Assembly: GCF_016107705.1 (NCBI RefSeq)
Contig: NZ_JAEHGC010000001.1
Span: 806,001-870,000, forward strand
Reading direction: 5' to 3'
Source: Neobacillus cucumis
GTDB taxonomy: Bacteria > Bacillota > Bacilli > Bacillales_B > DSM-18226
DNA length: 64,000 nt
Part shown: one piece after another, positions 35,243 to 44,930 of the stretch
Layout of the letters: the number at the start of each line of letters is the position of its first letter
How positions within the stretch are numbered: position 1 is the first letter of the stretch
The notes under the pieces: generated by a model
Told to the model about the DNA's origin: nothing
Seen by the model: only the letters and a program-made list of their open reading frames with translations
Database searches by the model: none
Made by a program: the position numbers and the translations under genes

Positions 35243-37879
35243 TTACTTGGCATCAAACCAGGTCGGCCCATATGCATAGTCTACTTTTAATGGCACCTTC
35301 AGTTCCAGTGCATGTTCCATTACTTCCGGTACCAACGTTTTTAAAATTTCAATCTCATCCTGTGGTGCCTCAAAGATCAATTCATCATGGACCTGAAGCA
35401 ATAGCCTTGTTTTTAAGTTATGCCCTTTCAGCGCTGCATCCATCTCAATCATGGCTTTTTTAATAATATCAGCCCCACTCCCTTGAATCGGGGTGTTCAT
35501 CGCCGTTCTTTCCGCAAAGCTACGAATATTAAAGTTACGGCTAGTGATTTCAGGGATATATCTTCTGCGCTGCAATAATGTCGTAACATATCCCTTTTGT
35601 TTTGCCAGTTTAATGATATCATCCATATAATCTTTGACACCCGGATAGCTGTTAAGATAACGTTCAATAAATTTTCCGGCTTCTTTACGGGTAATTCCTA
35701 ATCCCTGTGATAAACCATAATCGCTGATTCCATAAACAATTCCAAAATTTACAGCTTTTGCCTGACGTCTCATATTAGATGTGACCTCATCCGCACTGAC
35801 ATGAAATACTTCCATCGCAGTTTTCGTATGAATATCCAGGTCTTCTTTAAAGGCTTGAATCAGTTTTGCATCACCAGCAATATCCGCTAAGACACGCAAT
35901 TCAATCTGCGAATAATCCGCAGCAAAAATCACCCAGTCTTTTTCGGATGGAACGAAGGCCTGGCGAATTTTTCGTCCTTCTTCTAAACGAATTGGAATAT
36001 TTTGCAAGTTCGGATCAATAGAACTTAGTCTTCCTGTCGCCGTTAAAGTTTGTTGAAACCTTGTATGGACCTTACTATTTTCAGGATTAATGACCTTAAG
36101 TAATCCTTCAATATAGGTTGACTGCAACTTACCTAATTGCCTGTAAAGCAGAATATATTCAATGATTTCATGATCAGGCGCCAGTTTTTCTAACACATCT
36201 GCAGAGGTTGAATATCCCGTTTTCGTTTTCTTGAATGAAGGCAGACCCAGTTTCTCAAATAGGATAATCCCTAATTGTTTAGGAGAATTAATGTTAAACT
36301 TCTCACCTGCTAATTCATGGATGACCTTTTCGATGTCGATTAAACGGTCGTTAATCTCCTGCCCCATCAGCTGCAGCCGCTCGCTGTCCACCTTTATCCC
36401 ACATGCCTCCATATCTGCTAAAATAAGCGATAACGGCATCTCAAGATCAGTGAACAGTTCATATTGTTCATTTTGTCTTAAATCATGTTCCAGTTTTTCC
36501 TCTAAAACAGACATTGCCAAGCCTTTTCTGACTAAATGATCCGCAAGCAGCTGGGTATCGGGAATTTTCCGTTTCGCTCCTTTTCCATAAAAGGCTTCAT
36601 CAGATTGAATATTATGTACATCATTTCTTTTCGCTATTGATGCAAGATCTTCAATGCTTTCAGTCGGGTTGATGATGTAAGAAGCAATCAAAGTATCAAA
36701 GTCGACACCTTTTAAATGAATCCCATATCTTCTTAAAGAAACCTCCGAACGTTTTGCATCATATACAGTTTTCTTTTTATTATCATCTTCTGCCCATTTT
36801 TTAAATTCCTCTGATTCTGTCGCTAATTCCGTTGGAAAATAAAAATTCCCGTTTTCATTTACCAGTGAAAAACCGATAATGTCAGCATAATGGTAATTAT
36901 CATCGAGCATTTCGACATAGAAATAATTATGATTGGCAAATAAATCCGCAGTGATTTCTTCCGGGATCTGAAACTCGATCTCTTCCATATCGTGCTGAAC
37001 TTCGTCTACTTCAGACTCTCCGAGTTTATCCAGCAATGAATTAAAGCCTAATTCTTTAAAAAATGCCACCACTTTTTCTCTGGTAAACCCTTCATAAGAA
37101 ATTTCATCTAGTTTTATTTCGACCGGAGCCTTCCTTTCAATCGTGGCTAACTCTTTGCTCATTAACGCTTGGTCTTTAAATTCTTCGAGCTTTTCCTGCA
37201 GTTTTTTACCGCTGACTTGTTCGATAGAATCCAGCAGATTTTCAAGTGTTGAAAATTCCTTAAGTAATTTAATTGCCGTTTTTTCACCGACTCCCGGTAC
37301 TCCGGGGATATTGTCAGATGCATCTCCCATTAAGCCCTTCATATCGATTATTTGTACAGGGGTAAGACCGTATTTTTCTTGGATATGCTCTGGAGTATAT
37401 TCTTCAATATCTGTAATCCCTTTACGGGTAATTCCGACTGTAGTGGTATTCGAAGAGAGCTGTGTTAAATCCTTATCTCCGGAGATCACTTTTACATCAT
37501 AACCATTCTCTTCTGCATTTAGTGAGAGTGTGCCGATAATATCATCTGCCTCATAATTGTTGAGTTCATAACGTGAAATCCCATAGGCATCTAACAGTTC
37601 ACGGATAAACGGAAATTGTTCTGATAGTTCTGGAGGTGTTTTTTGCCTGCCCCCCTTATATTCCTCAAACGTTTTGTGACGGAAGGTCGTTTTTCCGGCA
37701 TCAAAAGCAACTAGGATATGGGTCGGTTTTTCATCTTCAATAATCTTCATCAGCATCATGGTAAAACCATATACTGCATTTGTATGAATTCCTTTATCAT
37801 TATTCAGTAGCGGCAACGCAAAAAATGCCCGGTAGGCAATACTATTCCCGTCTATTAATACCAGCTTTTTCTGATCCAT
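35243..37879 (-). CDS. polA: DNA polymerase I
   Basis: An 878-residue Pol I with 5'-3' exonuclease domain (1-290, VLIDGNSIAYRAFFALPLL in part), a degenerate 3'-5' exonuclease domain (about 300-470) and the polymerase domain (480-878; FAADYSQIELRVLA, RRQAKAVNFGIVYG, QVHDELIFEAP). In the proofreading domain the first motif, usually FDTET, is FYVEML, so proofreading is lost as in other bacilli. ATG 37879 (not 37894) follows GAGGAGG and gives MDQKKLVLIDGN. Confidence 0.97.
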   Translation of the reverse strand: MDQKKLVLIDGNSIAYRAFFALPLLNNDKGIHTNAVYGFTMMLMKIIEDEKPTHILVAFDAGKTTFRHKTFEEYKGGRQKTPPELSEQFPFIRELLDAYGISRYELNNYEADDIIGTLSLNAEENGYDVKVISGDKDLTQLSSNTTTVGITRKGITDIEEYTPEHIQEKYGLTPVQIIDMKGLMGDASDNIPGVPGVGEKTAIKLLKEFSTLENLLDSIEQVSGKKLQEKLEEFKDQALMSKELATIERKAPVEIKLDEISYEGFTREKVVAFFKELGFNSLLDKLGESEVDEVQHDMEEIEFQIPEEITADLFANHNYFYVEMLDDNYHYADIIGFSLVNENGNFYFPTELATESEEFKKWAEDDNKKKTVYDAKRSEVSLRRYGIHLKGVDFDTLIASYIINPTESIEDLASIAKRNDVHNIQSDEAFYGKGAKRKIPDTQLLADHLVRKGLAMSVLEEKLEHDLRQNEQYELFTDLEMPLSLILADMEACGIKVDSERLQLMGQEINDRLIDIEKVIHELAGEKFNINSPKQLGIILFEKLGLPSFKKTKTGYSTSADVLEKLAPDHEIIEYILLYRQLGKLQSTYIEGLLKVINPENSKVHTRFQQTLTATGRLSSIDPNLQNIPIRLEEGRKIRQAFVPSEKDWVIFAADYSQIELRVLADIAGDAKLIQAFKEDLDIHTKTAMEVFHVSADEVTSNMRRQAKAVNFGIVYGISDYGLSQGLGITRKEAGKFIERYLNSYPGVKDYMDDIIKLAKQKGYVTTLLQRRRYIPEITSRNFNIRSFAERTAMNTPIQGSGADIIKKAMIEMDAALKGHNLKTRLLLQVHDELIFEAPQDEIEILKTLVPEVMEHALELKVPLKVDYAYGPTWFDAK

Positions 37880-37999
37880 CAGGAACCTCCTCATATTACA
37901 CTTATTAACGATTATGTATATATCTTTTTAAAAAACATAATTTCCTTTTCTTATTTTATCATGACTGGAAAAAGAAAAGAAAATAACGTTGACGTCGTA

Positions 38000-38041
38000 A
38001 AAAAAAGAAAAGGTGAAAGCGGGGTAACTTTCACCTTTTCT
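38000..38041 (-). terminator. Terminator of phoP-phoR
   Basis: AGAAAAGGTGAAAG/CTTTCACCTTTTCT, a perfect 14-bp stem with T run on the minus strand, 120 bp past phoR. The 38042-38160 stretch has no other recognised feature. Confidence 0.92.
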
Positions 38042-38160
38042 TTGGTTCCCTTGGATTGGGGGCTTGTACAATTATCATATAACGACAATGTTAACTAAAT
38101 ATATAGAAACTATTAAGTTTATGTAAATTCATTACACCAACCAACCCAAGGCTACTTTCA

Positions 38161-39576
38161 CTATTTACTAAATTCGATAATAAATTCACTGCCTTCGCCC
38201 ACACTACTTCTAACACTTATCGTTCCATGGTGAGCCTCAACTAAATGCTTCACGATGGCTAATCCTAGCCCAGTTCCACCGGAATTCCTGCTTCGAGCCC
38301 GGTCTACACGGTAAAAACGCTCAAATATCCGAGGAATTTCATCCTTTTCAATTCCCACTCCAGAATCTTTCACATGAATTCGAACATTTTTTCCATGTTC
38401 TAGTAAAATGACCTTAACCTCTCCTTCAGGAGGTGTATAGGTAATCGCATTTGCAATCAAATTAATAAACACTTGCTTTAATCGATTCACATCGCCCTTA
38501 ATCAAAACCTGTTCCTGGTTTGGATAAAAATCAATGTTCATTTTCTTTTCTTGAGCTTTGCCACTCAACATTGTGATCACTTCATTAAGTAATAATGTCA
38601 AATCTACATCTTGCAAAGCCAATTTAAATCCTTGCTGTTCAATTTTTGACAGGTCCAATAAATCCTGAATCAGCGTTTGCAGCCTGTCACTTTCTTTTAA
38701 AATAATCGAGAGGAAAGCTTCCAATGTTTCTTGGTTATTCATCGCCCCATCTAAAAGTGTTTCAGTAAATCCTTTGATTGATGTGACCGGTGTTTTTAAT
38801 TCATGCGAAACATTGGCAACAAAATCCTTACGCATTTGCTCAAGTTTTTTTATTTCTGTTATATCATGAAAAGCAAGCAAGATGCCTTTCCAAGCATTGT
38901 TTTTGCCAATGATTGGCACCCCATAGACATCAAAGTACTTTCTTTCAATAAATAATGGAAGCAGCATTTGTTTTCTAATCTTTTGCTCAGTTCTGAAAAC
39001 CTCTGTAACTAAATTACAGATTTCTTCATGATCCATCACTTCAAAATAACGTTTAAACAAATAATCTGCAGGATCCACATGAAATATTTCACTATAGCCC
39101 CGATTAATCAAATTTATAAAACCACGGCTGTCAATTAAAATTAAGCCAGCCCCAATATTTTCAATCAATGCGGTCAAACGATCCTGCTGCATTTCCTTGG
39201 ATTTAACCATTTCTTCAATGTTCTTTGCCAAAATGTTTATTGACTGGTTTAGCATTCCTGTTTCGTTAAATCCACCTACAGTAGTCCTTGCCCGATAATT
39301 TCCTTTGGCAAGCTCCATTGCCACTTGTGTAGCAGCTTCAATCGGTTTCGTGTATCTTGCTGTAATCAAATATCCAAGAAAAAGAATAATGAGTAAGATA
39401 ATTCCCAGGCTAAATAATAAAATCCACCCATATTGTCCATATTCCTGTTTTAGCTGGTAAAATGATTGAGAATAATAACCTTTCAATAACTGACTAACCA
39501 ATATTCCTAATCCAGTTAAGACAATCACTATGGTAGCAATTAGTGCAATTAGAAGCCTTTTACGAAAATTTGTCAT
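38161..39576 (-). CDS. phoR: PhoR-type sensor histidine kinase with short extracytoplasmic loop
   Basis: A 471-residue membrane kinase: TM1 (8-30), a loop of only about 20 residues (31-50), TM2 (51-72), HAMP (73-125), PAS (about 130-240, LIENIGAGLILIDSRG in part), HisKA with phospho-accepting His258 in SHELKTP, and HATPase_c with DSGVGIEKDEIPRIFERF and GTGLGLAI. It lacks the extracytoplasmic domain of over 100 residues in B. subtilis PhoR (579 aa). Overlaps phoP by 4 bp (ATGA). Likely phosphorylates PhoP under phosphate limitation. Confidence 0.92.
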   Translation of the reverse strand: MTNFRKRLLIALIATIVIVLTGLGILVSQLLKGYYSQSFYQLKQEYGQYGWILLFSLGIILLIILFLGYLITARYTKPIEAATQVAMELAKGNYRARTTVGGFNETGMLNQSINILAKNIEEMVKSKEMQQDRLTALIENIGAGLILIDSRGFINLINRGYSEIFHVDPADYLFKRYFEVMDHEEICNLVTEVFRTEQKIRKQMLLPLFIERKYFDVYGVPIIGKNNAWKGILLAFHDITEIKKLEQMRKDFVANVSHELKTPVTSIKGFTETLLDGAMNNQETLEAFLSIILKESDRLQTLIQDLLDLSKIEQQGFKLALQDVDLTLLLNEVITMLSGKAQEKKMNIDFYPNQEQVLIKGDVNRLKQVFINLIANAITYTPPEGEVKVILLEHGKNVRIHVKDSGVGIEKDEIPRIFERFYRVDRARSRNSGGTGLGLAIVKHLVEAHHGTISVRSSVGEGSEFIIEFSK

Positions 39577-40286
39577 TCTCCTTTTGGCCCCTCCATTTTA
39601 TACCCCAGTCCGCGAATGGTTTTGATATAGATTGGCTTCTTGGTATCATCTTCAATTTTTTCCCTTAAATGCGATATATGGACATCCACAATCCGTGTAT
39701 CTCCGGCAAAATCATAATTCCAGACGGCACTTAATAATTGATCCCGGGTTAAAACCCTTCCACTATTTTGTGCAAGATGCAGCAAAAGTTCAAATTCCTT
39801 TAATGTTAGCTCTAATCGTTCCCCTCGAAAATAAGCTTCATGTTTTTCGGAATAAATTTTTAAATCCCCGATTATAATTTGCTCGATATCTTTTGTATTT
39901 TCATTAGATTCGGGCTGTACTTGTGTTCTTCTTAGAATGGCTTTCACTCTAGCAATTACTTCTCTTGGGCTGAATGGCTTAATCATATAGTCATCTGCAC
40001 CCAATTCAAGGCCCAAAATTTTATCAAATTCATCATCTTTTGCTGTTAACATTAGAATAGGGGTCATGACTCTGTTTTGGCGAAGCTGTTTGCAAACATC
40101 CATTCCATCTAGTTTGGGCAGCATAAGGTCTAAAACGATGATATCAGGCGACTCTGTTTCAGCTAATCTTTTTCCCTCTTCACCATCCATTGCTGTAAGA
40201 CACTCAAATCCAGCCTGCTCAAAATTATATTGAAGTAAGGTTACGATTGATTGCTCATCATCCACAACAAGTACTTTATTTTTCAT
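39573..40286 (-). CDS. phoP: Phosphate regulon response regulator PhoP
   Basis: A 237-residue OmpR-family regulator: receiver (1-120) with Asp9, Asp10, phospho-acceptor Asp53 (VLDLMLP) and the conserved Lys in MIKPFSPREV, then a winged-helix domain (about 135-235, LTLKEFELLLHLAQNSG in part and GLGYKMEG end). ATG 40286 follows GCGGAGG. A TATAAT occurs upstream at about 40360, but I could not find a well-spaced -35 or clear PHO-box repeats. Confidence 0.95.
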   Translation of the reverse strand: MKNKVLVVDDEQSIVTLLQYNFEQAGFECLTAMDGEEGKRLAETESPDIIVLDLMLPKLDGMDVCKQLRQNRVMTPILMLTAKDDEFDKILGLELGADDYMIKPFSPREVIARVKAILRRTQVQPESNENTKDIEQIIIGDLKIYSEKHEAYFRGERLELTLKEFELLLHLAQNSGRVLTRDQLLSAVWNYDFAGDTRIVDVHISHLREKIEDDTKKPIYIKTIRGLGYKMEGPKGE

Positions 40287-40410
40287 AGAATCCTCCGCTT
40301 TTATATATAAATTTGCCCCTATTTTATTGTCCTATCCAAGTTTCCAATTTTCATTATAATATAAACCTTAAAGAAATTCCTTCAATAACCTTTAACCTCG
40401 GTAAAAAGAA

Positions 40411-40435
40411 AAAAGGAATGTGCAGACCACATTCC
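40411..40435 (-). terminator. Terminator after the MaoC-like gene
   Basis: GGAATGTG/CACATTCC stem, loop of about 5 nt, minus-strand tail TTTTTTCTTTTT, ahead of phoP. Confidence 0.85.
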
Positions 40436-40449
40436 CTTAACTGTTCTTA

Positions 40450-40926
40450 TTAAAAGTTTTCCAATGCCTGTCCATCCAAACCTTCGAGCGGGTATGGCGG
40501 ACATACCTTTACTTTTCCTTGGATGACCACTTCATTTTTTTCATTGTGACCCAAAACATGAATCATGACAAAATGATTGGGTTGATCTACTTCGATTACC
40601 TCAAATAAAAAATGAACGGTTCCATAATGGTAAACCGGTTTCGGAAACTCAATTTCCTGACTTAGAATATGACTTCCGGGACCTGGTAAATACTTCGAAA
40701 TAGCGGAAGTGAGGATTCCTGTAAGCATAATAACCGGGACAATTGGTTTTTTAAACGGTGTTTGTGATGCATAGTCATGTTGAATATAAAGGGGATTGGC
40801 ATCATCTGTTAATCCTAAATAGAGTAATAGGTCCTTATCTTCAATTTTTTCCGTCAGCGATAATTTTTCTCCGACGGTCATTTCTTTAATTTTTCGGCCC
40901 AGTTTTCTCTTTTTTCCTAAAAGCAT
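40450..40926 (-). CDS. MaoC-like hotdog-fold protein, atypical active site
   Basis: A 158-residue MaoC/R-hydratase-like protein (hotdog fold about residues 15-150). The usual hydratase signature D-x-N-P-x-H appears as DDANPLY (Asp42, Asn44, Pro45, Tyr47), so the catalytic His is Tyr; His50 is nearby. It may not be an active (R)-enoyl-CoA hydratase. ATG 40926 follows a GGGGGGAG tract. It sits between mdh and phoP, where B. subtilis has no gene to my memory. Confidence 0.8.
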   Translation of the reverse strand: MLLGKKRKLGRKIKEMTVGEKLSLTEKIEDKDLLLYLGLTDDANPLYIQHDYASQTPFKKPIVPVIMLTGILTSAISKYLPGPGSHILSQEIEFPKPVYHYGTVHFLFEVIEVDQPNHFVMIHVLGHNEKNEVVIQGKVKVCPPYPLEGLDGQALENF

Positions 40927-40969
40927 TTTTTCTCCCCCCCTTATGTAAACGGTTTCAATGTAATTCGAA

Positions 40970-40995
40970 AAAAATTCGGGGCATAAACCCCGAAT
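40970..40995 (-). terminator. Terminator of citZ-icd-mdh
   Basis: ATTCGGGG/CCCCGAAT, perfect 8-bp GC-rich stem with a 6-nt loop, T run on the minus strand, 10 bp past mdh. Confidence 0.92.
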
Positions 40996-41005
40996 CTCAA
41001 ATTTA

Positions 41006-41944
41006 TTAAGCTAGTACACCCATAACATTGCGAACAGATTCAGCAGATTTATCTAATGCTGCTTTTTCGTTAGCAGTTAATTCAAGTTCAATAATTTTTT
41101 CAATTCCATTTGCCCCAAGGATAGTTGGTACGCCAAGGTAGATTCCATCATATCCAAATTCACCTTCAAGGTATGCGATAGAAGGAATGACACGGCGTTG
41201 GTCTTTTAGAATCGTTTCACACATTTCCACTAAAGAAGCCGCAGGAGCATAGTATGCGCTGCCATTTCCAAGTAGGTTAACGATTTCACCGCCGCCTTTT
41301 CTTGTACGTTCAACAATTGCTTCCAAGCGATCTTTCGGAATTAATGTTTCAAGAGGAATACCGCCTGCATAGGAATAACGAACAAGTGGTACCATGTCAT
41401 CCCCGTGTCCGCCTAAAACAAAACCTGTAATATCTTTTACAGAAAGGTTTAATTCTTGGGCAACAAATGTACGGAAACGAGCTGTATCAAGAACACCTGA
41501 TTGGCCGATTACGCGATTTTTAGGAAAGCCAGATTCTTTAAAAACAGTGTAGGTCATTGCATCAACAGGGTTTGTTAAAACAACGATTGTACAATTTGGT
41601 GAATACTTAACAATCTCCTGTGTTACACTTTTCATTACTTTTTGGTTTGTTTGGACTAAATCATCTCGGCTCATGCCTGGTTTACGAGCTATGCCGGCTG
41701 TAATAACAACGATATCCGAGTCAGCCGTATCTTCGTAATTGGAAGTGCCTGTGATGTTTGCATCAAAACCTTGAACAGGACTTGCTTCAAGCATGTCTAA
41801 TGCTTTGCCTTTAGTTGGATTTTCCATTTGAGGAATATCAACTAAAACCACATCTGCAAGTTCTTTTTGTGCAAGTAAGAATGCAGTAGTTGCTCCAGTG
41901 AAACCGCCGCCGATTACAGAAACCTTTTTACGTTTTAATGACAT
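41006..41944 (-). CDS. mdh: Malate dehydrogenase
   Basis: A 312-residue LDH-like NAD malate dehydrogenase: [15 protein letters not shown] (nucleotide fold), substrate-binding Arg in [14 protein letters not shown], catalytic His in [10 protein letters not shown]. Full length, and near-identical in layout to Bacillus Mdh. ATG 41944 follows AAAGGGGAG. It is the third gene of citZ-icd-mdh. Confidence 0.98.
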   Translation of the reverse strand: MSLKRKKVSVIGGGFTGATTAFLLAQKELADVVLVDIPQMENPTKGKALDMLEASPVQGFDANITGTSNYEDTADSDIVVITAGIARKPGMSRDDLVQTNQKVMKSVTQEIVKYSPNCTIVVLTNPVDAMTYTVFKESGFPKNRVIGQSGVLDTARFRTFVAQELNLSVKDITGFVLGGHGDDMVPLVRYSYAGGIPLETLIPKDRLEAIVERTRKGGGEIVNLLGNGSAYYAPAASLVEMCETILKDQRRVIPSIAYLEGEFGYDGIYLGVPTILGANGIEKIIELELTANEKAALDKSAESVRNVMGVLA

Positions 41945-41997
41945 TTTGACTCTCCCCTTTTTTAAAAAGTATAAAATCTAAAATGCATAACCAACAG

Positions 41998-42018
41998 GGG
42001 CTGTTTAAAAAACAGCCC
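41998..42018 (-). other. Hairpin in the icd-mdh intergenic region
   Basis: GGGCTGTTT/AAACAGCCC, perfect 9-bp stem with 3-nt loop. No T tract follows on the minus strand, so it is more likely an RNA processing or stability element than a terminator. Confidence 0.6.
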
Positions 42019-42037
42019 TTAACTGAAGGAAATAAAC

Positions 42038-43306
42038 TTATTCCATATTTTTGATTAGCTCGTCGGCAAACTCAGATGTTTTTACTTCTGTTGCTCCGTC
42101 CATTAAACGGGCAAAGTCATATGTTACAACTTTAGAAGCAATGGATTTTTCCATTGATTTCGTGATCATATTTGCTGCTTCATTCCATCCTAAATGTTCT
42201 AACATAAGAACACCTGATAAGATAACAGATGAAGGATTTACTTTATCAAGACCTGCATATTTTGGTGCAGTTCCATGAGTTGCTTCAAAGATTGCGTGTC
42301 CTGTTACATAGTTAATGTTTGCTCCAGGTGCAATACCAATACCGCCGACTTGTGCTGCAAGCGCATCGGAGATATAATCACCATTTAAGTTCATTGTAGC
42401 AACAACATCAAATTCTTTAGGACGAGTAAGGATTTGTTGTAAGAAGATGTCAGCAATTGCATCTTTCACAATAATTTTACCTGCAGCTTCAGCATCAGCC
42501 TGTGCTTTATTCGCAGCATCAGTACCTTGTTCAGCTTTAATGCGGTCATATTGATTCCAAGTGAAGACTTTATCGCCAAATTCTGTTTCAGCCACTTCAT
42601 AGCCCCAGTTTTTAAATGCGCCTTCAGTAAATTTCATGATATTACCTTTGTGCACAATTGTAAGAGATTTACGTCCCTCTTTAATGGTATAGTTAAGAGC
42701 TGCGCGAACAAGACGTTTTGTTCCTTCTTCAGAAATTGGCTTAATTCCAATACCTGAAGTTTCAGGGAACCTGATTTTCTTAACGCCCATTTCATTTTGA
42801 AGGAATTCAATCATTTTCTTAACTGCATCTGAACCTTTTTCATATTCAATACCAGCATAGATATCCTCAGTATTTTCACGGAAAATAACCATGTCTGTAT
42901 CTTGAGGACGTTTAACTGGGGAAGGAACCCCTTCAAACCATCTTACAGGACGTAAGCATACAAATAAATCTAATTCTTGGCGAAGTGCAACGTTTAATGA
43001 ACGGATTCCACCGCCAACAGGTGTTGTTAATGGGCCTTTAATAGCAATTAAGTATTCATTGATTACATCAAGAGTTTCTGAAGGCAGCCATTCCCCTGTT
43101 TGATTGAATGCTTTCTCACCTGCTAAAACTTCTTTCCAGACAAGTTTGCGTTCTCCCTTATAGGCTTTTTCAACCGCTGCATCTAATACGCGATACGAAG
43201 CTGCCCAAATATCAGGACCAGTACCGTCTCCTTCGATAAACGGGATAATTGGATTGTTTGGTACATTTAATACGCCATCTTTAACAGTAATTTTTTCGCC
43301 TTGCAT
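42038..43306 (-). CDS. icd: Isocitrate dehydrogenase (NADP)
   Basis: A 422-residue NADP-dependent isocitrate dehydrogenase: [11 protein letters not shown], the substrate/phosphorylation segment [50 protein letters not shown] and the NADP site [11 protein letters not shown]. Length and motifs match Bacillus Icd. ATG 43306 follows AGGAGGAG. Between citZ and mdh. Confidence 0.98.
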   Translation of the reverse strand: MQGEKITVKDGVLNVPNNPIIPFIEGDGTGPDIWAASYRVLDAAVEKAYKGERKLVWKEVLAGEKAFNQTGEWLPSETLDVINEYLIAIKGPLTTPVGGGIRSLNVALRQELDLFVCLRPVRWFEGVPSPVKRPQDTDMVIFRENTEDIYAGIEYEKGSDAVKKMIEFLQNEMGVKKIRFPETSGIGIKPISEEGTKRLVRAALNYTIKEGRKSLTIVHKGNIMKFTEGAFKNWGYEVAETEFGDKVFTWNQYDRIKAEQGTDAANKAQADAEAAGKIIVKDAIADIFLQQILTRPKEFDVVATMNLNGDYISDALAAQVGGIGIAPGANINYVTGHAIFEATHGTAPKYAGLDKVNPSSVILSGVLMLEHLGWNEAANMITKSMEKSIASKVVTYDFARLMDGATEVKTSEFADELIKNME

Positions 43307-43375
43307 AGATGTTCTCCTCCTAATATGTATAACTGTCGGGTAAAAGTTTTATAACCCGTTTTCTAGGACCGAATC

Positions 43376-43403
43376 AAAGGTTAGAGGGTTACCCCTAACC
43401 TTT
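43376..43403 (-). other. Inverted repeat between citZ and icd
   Basis: AAAGGTTAG/CTAACCTTT, a 9-bp stem with inner GGG/CCC. The minus-strand tail is only TTTGATTC, so it would be at most a weak terminator; it may set the citZ to icd transcript ratio. Confidence 0.6.
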
Positions 43404-43451
43404 TCCCTACAATCCTATTACACCAATTTTTGAGCAAAAAGTAAAATGAAA

Positions 43452-44570
43452 TTATCCTCTTTGTTCAATTGGAATGTATTTTTGCATTCCAGGACCAGTA
43501 TATTCAGCGCGCGGACGAATTAAGCGGTTGTTTTCATATTGCTCCAGAATATGAGCAAGCCATCCGGAAACACGGCTGACAGCAAAGATAGGTGTGAATA
43601 AATCATGATCAATACCAAGGCTGTGATAGACAGATGCTGAATAGAAGTCAACATTTGGCGGTAATTTCTTTTCGCCTGTAACAATGCCTTCAATTTTAAC
43701 AGACATGTCATACCAGAATGGTTCGCCGGTAAGTTCTGTTAATTTCTTTGACATTTCCCTTAAGTGCTTTGCACGCGGGTCTCCTTGCCTGTATACTCTG
43801 TGACCGAAGCCCATGATTTTTTCTTTTTTCTCCAGCTTGCCGCGAATATATGGTTCAACATTTTCAATTGTACCAATTTCAGTAAGCATCTTCATAACAG
43901 CTTCATTTGCTCCACCATGAAGCGGACCTTTTAATGCTCCGATTGCAGCTGTAACTCCGGAGTAAACATCTGATAATGTAGCCACACAAACACGTGCAGT
44001 AAAGGTAGAAGCATTTAATTCATGGTCTGCATGTAAGACAAGTGCTTTATTAATTGCTTCCACCGCAATAGGCTTAGGCTCATTTCCTGTTAACATGTAA
44101 AGGAAATTAGCTGCAAAGCTTAAATCCTTTTTTGGTGCAACAGGTTCTAGACCTTTTCTAACCCTTGCAAATGTTGCTACAATTGTAGGCATCTTTGCTT
44201 GCAGACGAACCGCTTTTTTATAGTTTGCTTCTTCATTCATTACATCGGCTTCATCATCATATAACCCTAATAGAGAAACAGCTGAGCGGAGCGCTGCCAT
44301 GGGATGTACCTTTTGAATTGGATACATTTTGAAATGTTCGATTACTTCTTGAGGAAGTGCTGCATTTTCGGAAAGTTCTTTTTTAAGCTCTTTCAATTGC
44401 TCTGCTGTCGGCAGTTGACGATGCCACAACAAATAAATAACTTCTTCAAAGCTAGCATTTTTCGCTAAATCATCAATGTCATAACCCACGTATGTTAGTG
44501 TGTCATCGATAATTGAGCTGATGGAGGAAGTTGTTGCTACAATCCCCTCAAGTCCACGTGTTACCGTCAT
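43452..44570 (-). CDS. citZ: Citrate synthase
   Basis: A 372-residue type II citrate synthase: His in LHADHELNAS and GPLHGGANEAVM, and GFGHRVYRQGDPRA near the active site. Normal length for CitZ. ATG 44570 follows AAAGGAGAG. First gene of citZ-icd-mdh, with a promoter 290 bp upstream carrying a cre candidate and an AT-rich dyad like a CcpC site. Confidence 0.98.
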   Translation of the reverse strand: MTVTRGLEGIVATTSSISSIIDDTLTYVGYDIDDLAKNASFEEVIYLLWHRQLPTAEQLKELKKELSENAALPQEVIEHFKMYPIQKVHPMAALRSAVSLLGLYDDEADVMNEEANYKKAVRLQAKMPTIVATFARVRKGLEPVAPKKDLSFAANFLYMLTGNEPKPIAVEAINKALVLHADHELNASTFTARVCVATLSDVYSGVTAAIGALKGPLHGGANEAVMKMLTEIGTIENVEPYIRGKLEKKEKIMGFGHRVYRQGDPRAKHLREMSKKLTELTGEPFWYDMSVKIEGIVTGEKKLPPNVDFYSASVYHSLGIDHDLFTPIFAVSRVSGWLAHILEQYENNRLIRPRAEYTGPGMQKYIPIEQRG

Positions 44571-44776
44571 CGTAAATCTCTCCTTTGCTTTCTAAAATTC
44601 CCCATTACCCATTTGTTTATTATATCTTTCAATAAAAGTTAGCTAAAAGCTATCCTGGATGAAAAAGAATAAAATAGGTTGTATTTTCCCCATTCATGGT
44701 GTTACCTATCTCACCCATATTTCCAATAGATTGAAATAGAGTGAGCGCTTGCTCAGAAAAAAACAAAGTCTTCCCT

Positions 44777-44796
44777 TAATAATAAATTGATTATTA
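44777..44796. promoter_or_regulatory. AT-rich dyad upstream of citZ, CcpC-like
   Basis: TAATAAT-AAATTG-ATTATTA: perfect 7-bp arms with a 6-nt spacer, containing ATAA-N8-TTAT, near the CcpC pattern ATAA-N7-TTAT I recall from B. subtilis citZ and citB. Position 207-226 bp before the start codon, within the leader. Tentative. Confidence 0.45.
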
Positions 44797-44835
44797 TAAA
44801 GGTATTTTATCATATATGAGTGAGATATGTAAAAA

Positions 44836-44849
44836 AGGATACGCTTACA
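44836..44849 (-). promoter_or_regulatory. Candidate cre site (CcpA) at the citZ transcription start
   Basis: Minus strand TGTAAGCGTATCCT: left half fits TGWNANCG exactly, 11 of 14 positions overall. It covers about +1 to +14 of the predicted transcript, a repressing position. Confidence 0.55.
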
Positions 44850-44855
44850 CGTTCT

Positions 44856-44884
44856 ATTATAAACAATTATCAGAGTTTTGTGAA
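44856..44884 (-). promoter_or_regulatory. Sigma-A promoter of citZ-icd-mdh
   Basis: TTCACA (44884-44879), 17-nt spacer, TATAAT (44861-44856) on the minus strand. The rest of the 360-bp gap 44571-44930 holds only the cre and dyad above. Confidence 0.72.
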
Positions 44885-44930
44885 TGAGAAGGACTTGAAA
44901 AAGTTGAAAAATATTATTTTTACAAAATTT

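Noticed and set aside
40330..40400. PHO box repeats upstream of phoP
   Set aside because: Only scattered TTAA-like hexamers, without the regular 11-bp spacing expected.
43376..43403. Inverted repeat after citZ as a full terminator
   Set aside because: No T tract follows on the minus strand and citZ-icd-mdh is a known operon order; listed only as a hairpin.
44750..44763. TGAGCGCTTGCTCA near citZ as a cre site
   Set aside because: It is a short dyad, but the central CG is out of register with the cre consensus; the site at 44836-44849 fits better.
44817..44888. Short plus-strand frame ATGAGTGAGATA... of 23 codons upstream of citZ
   Set aside because: No ribosome site, and it runs antisense through the citZ promoter.
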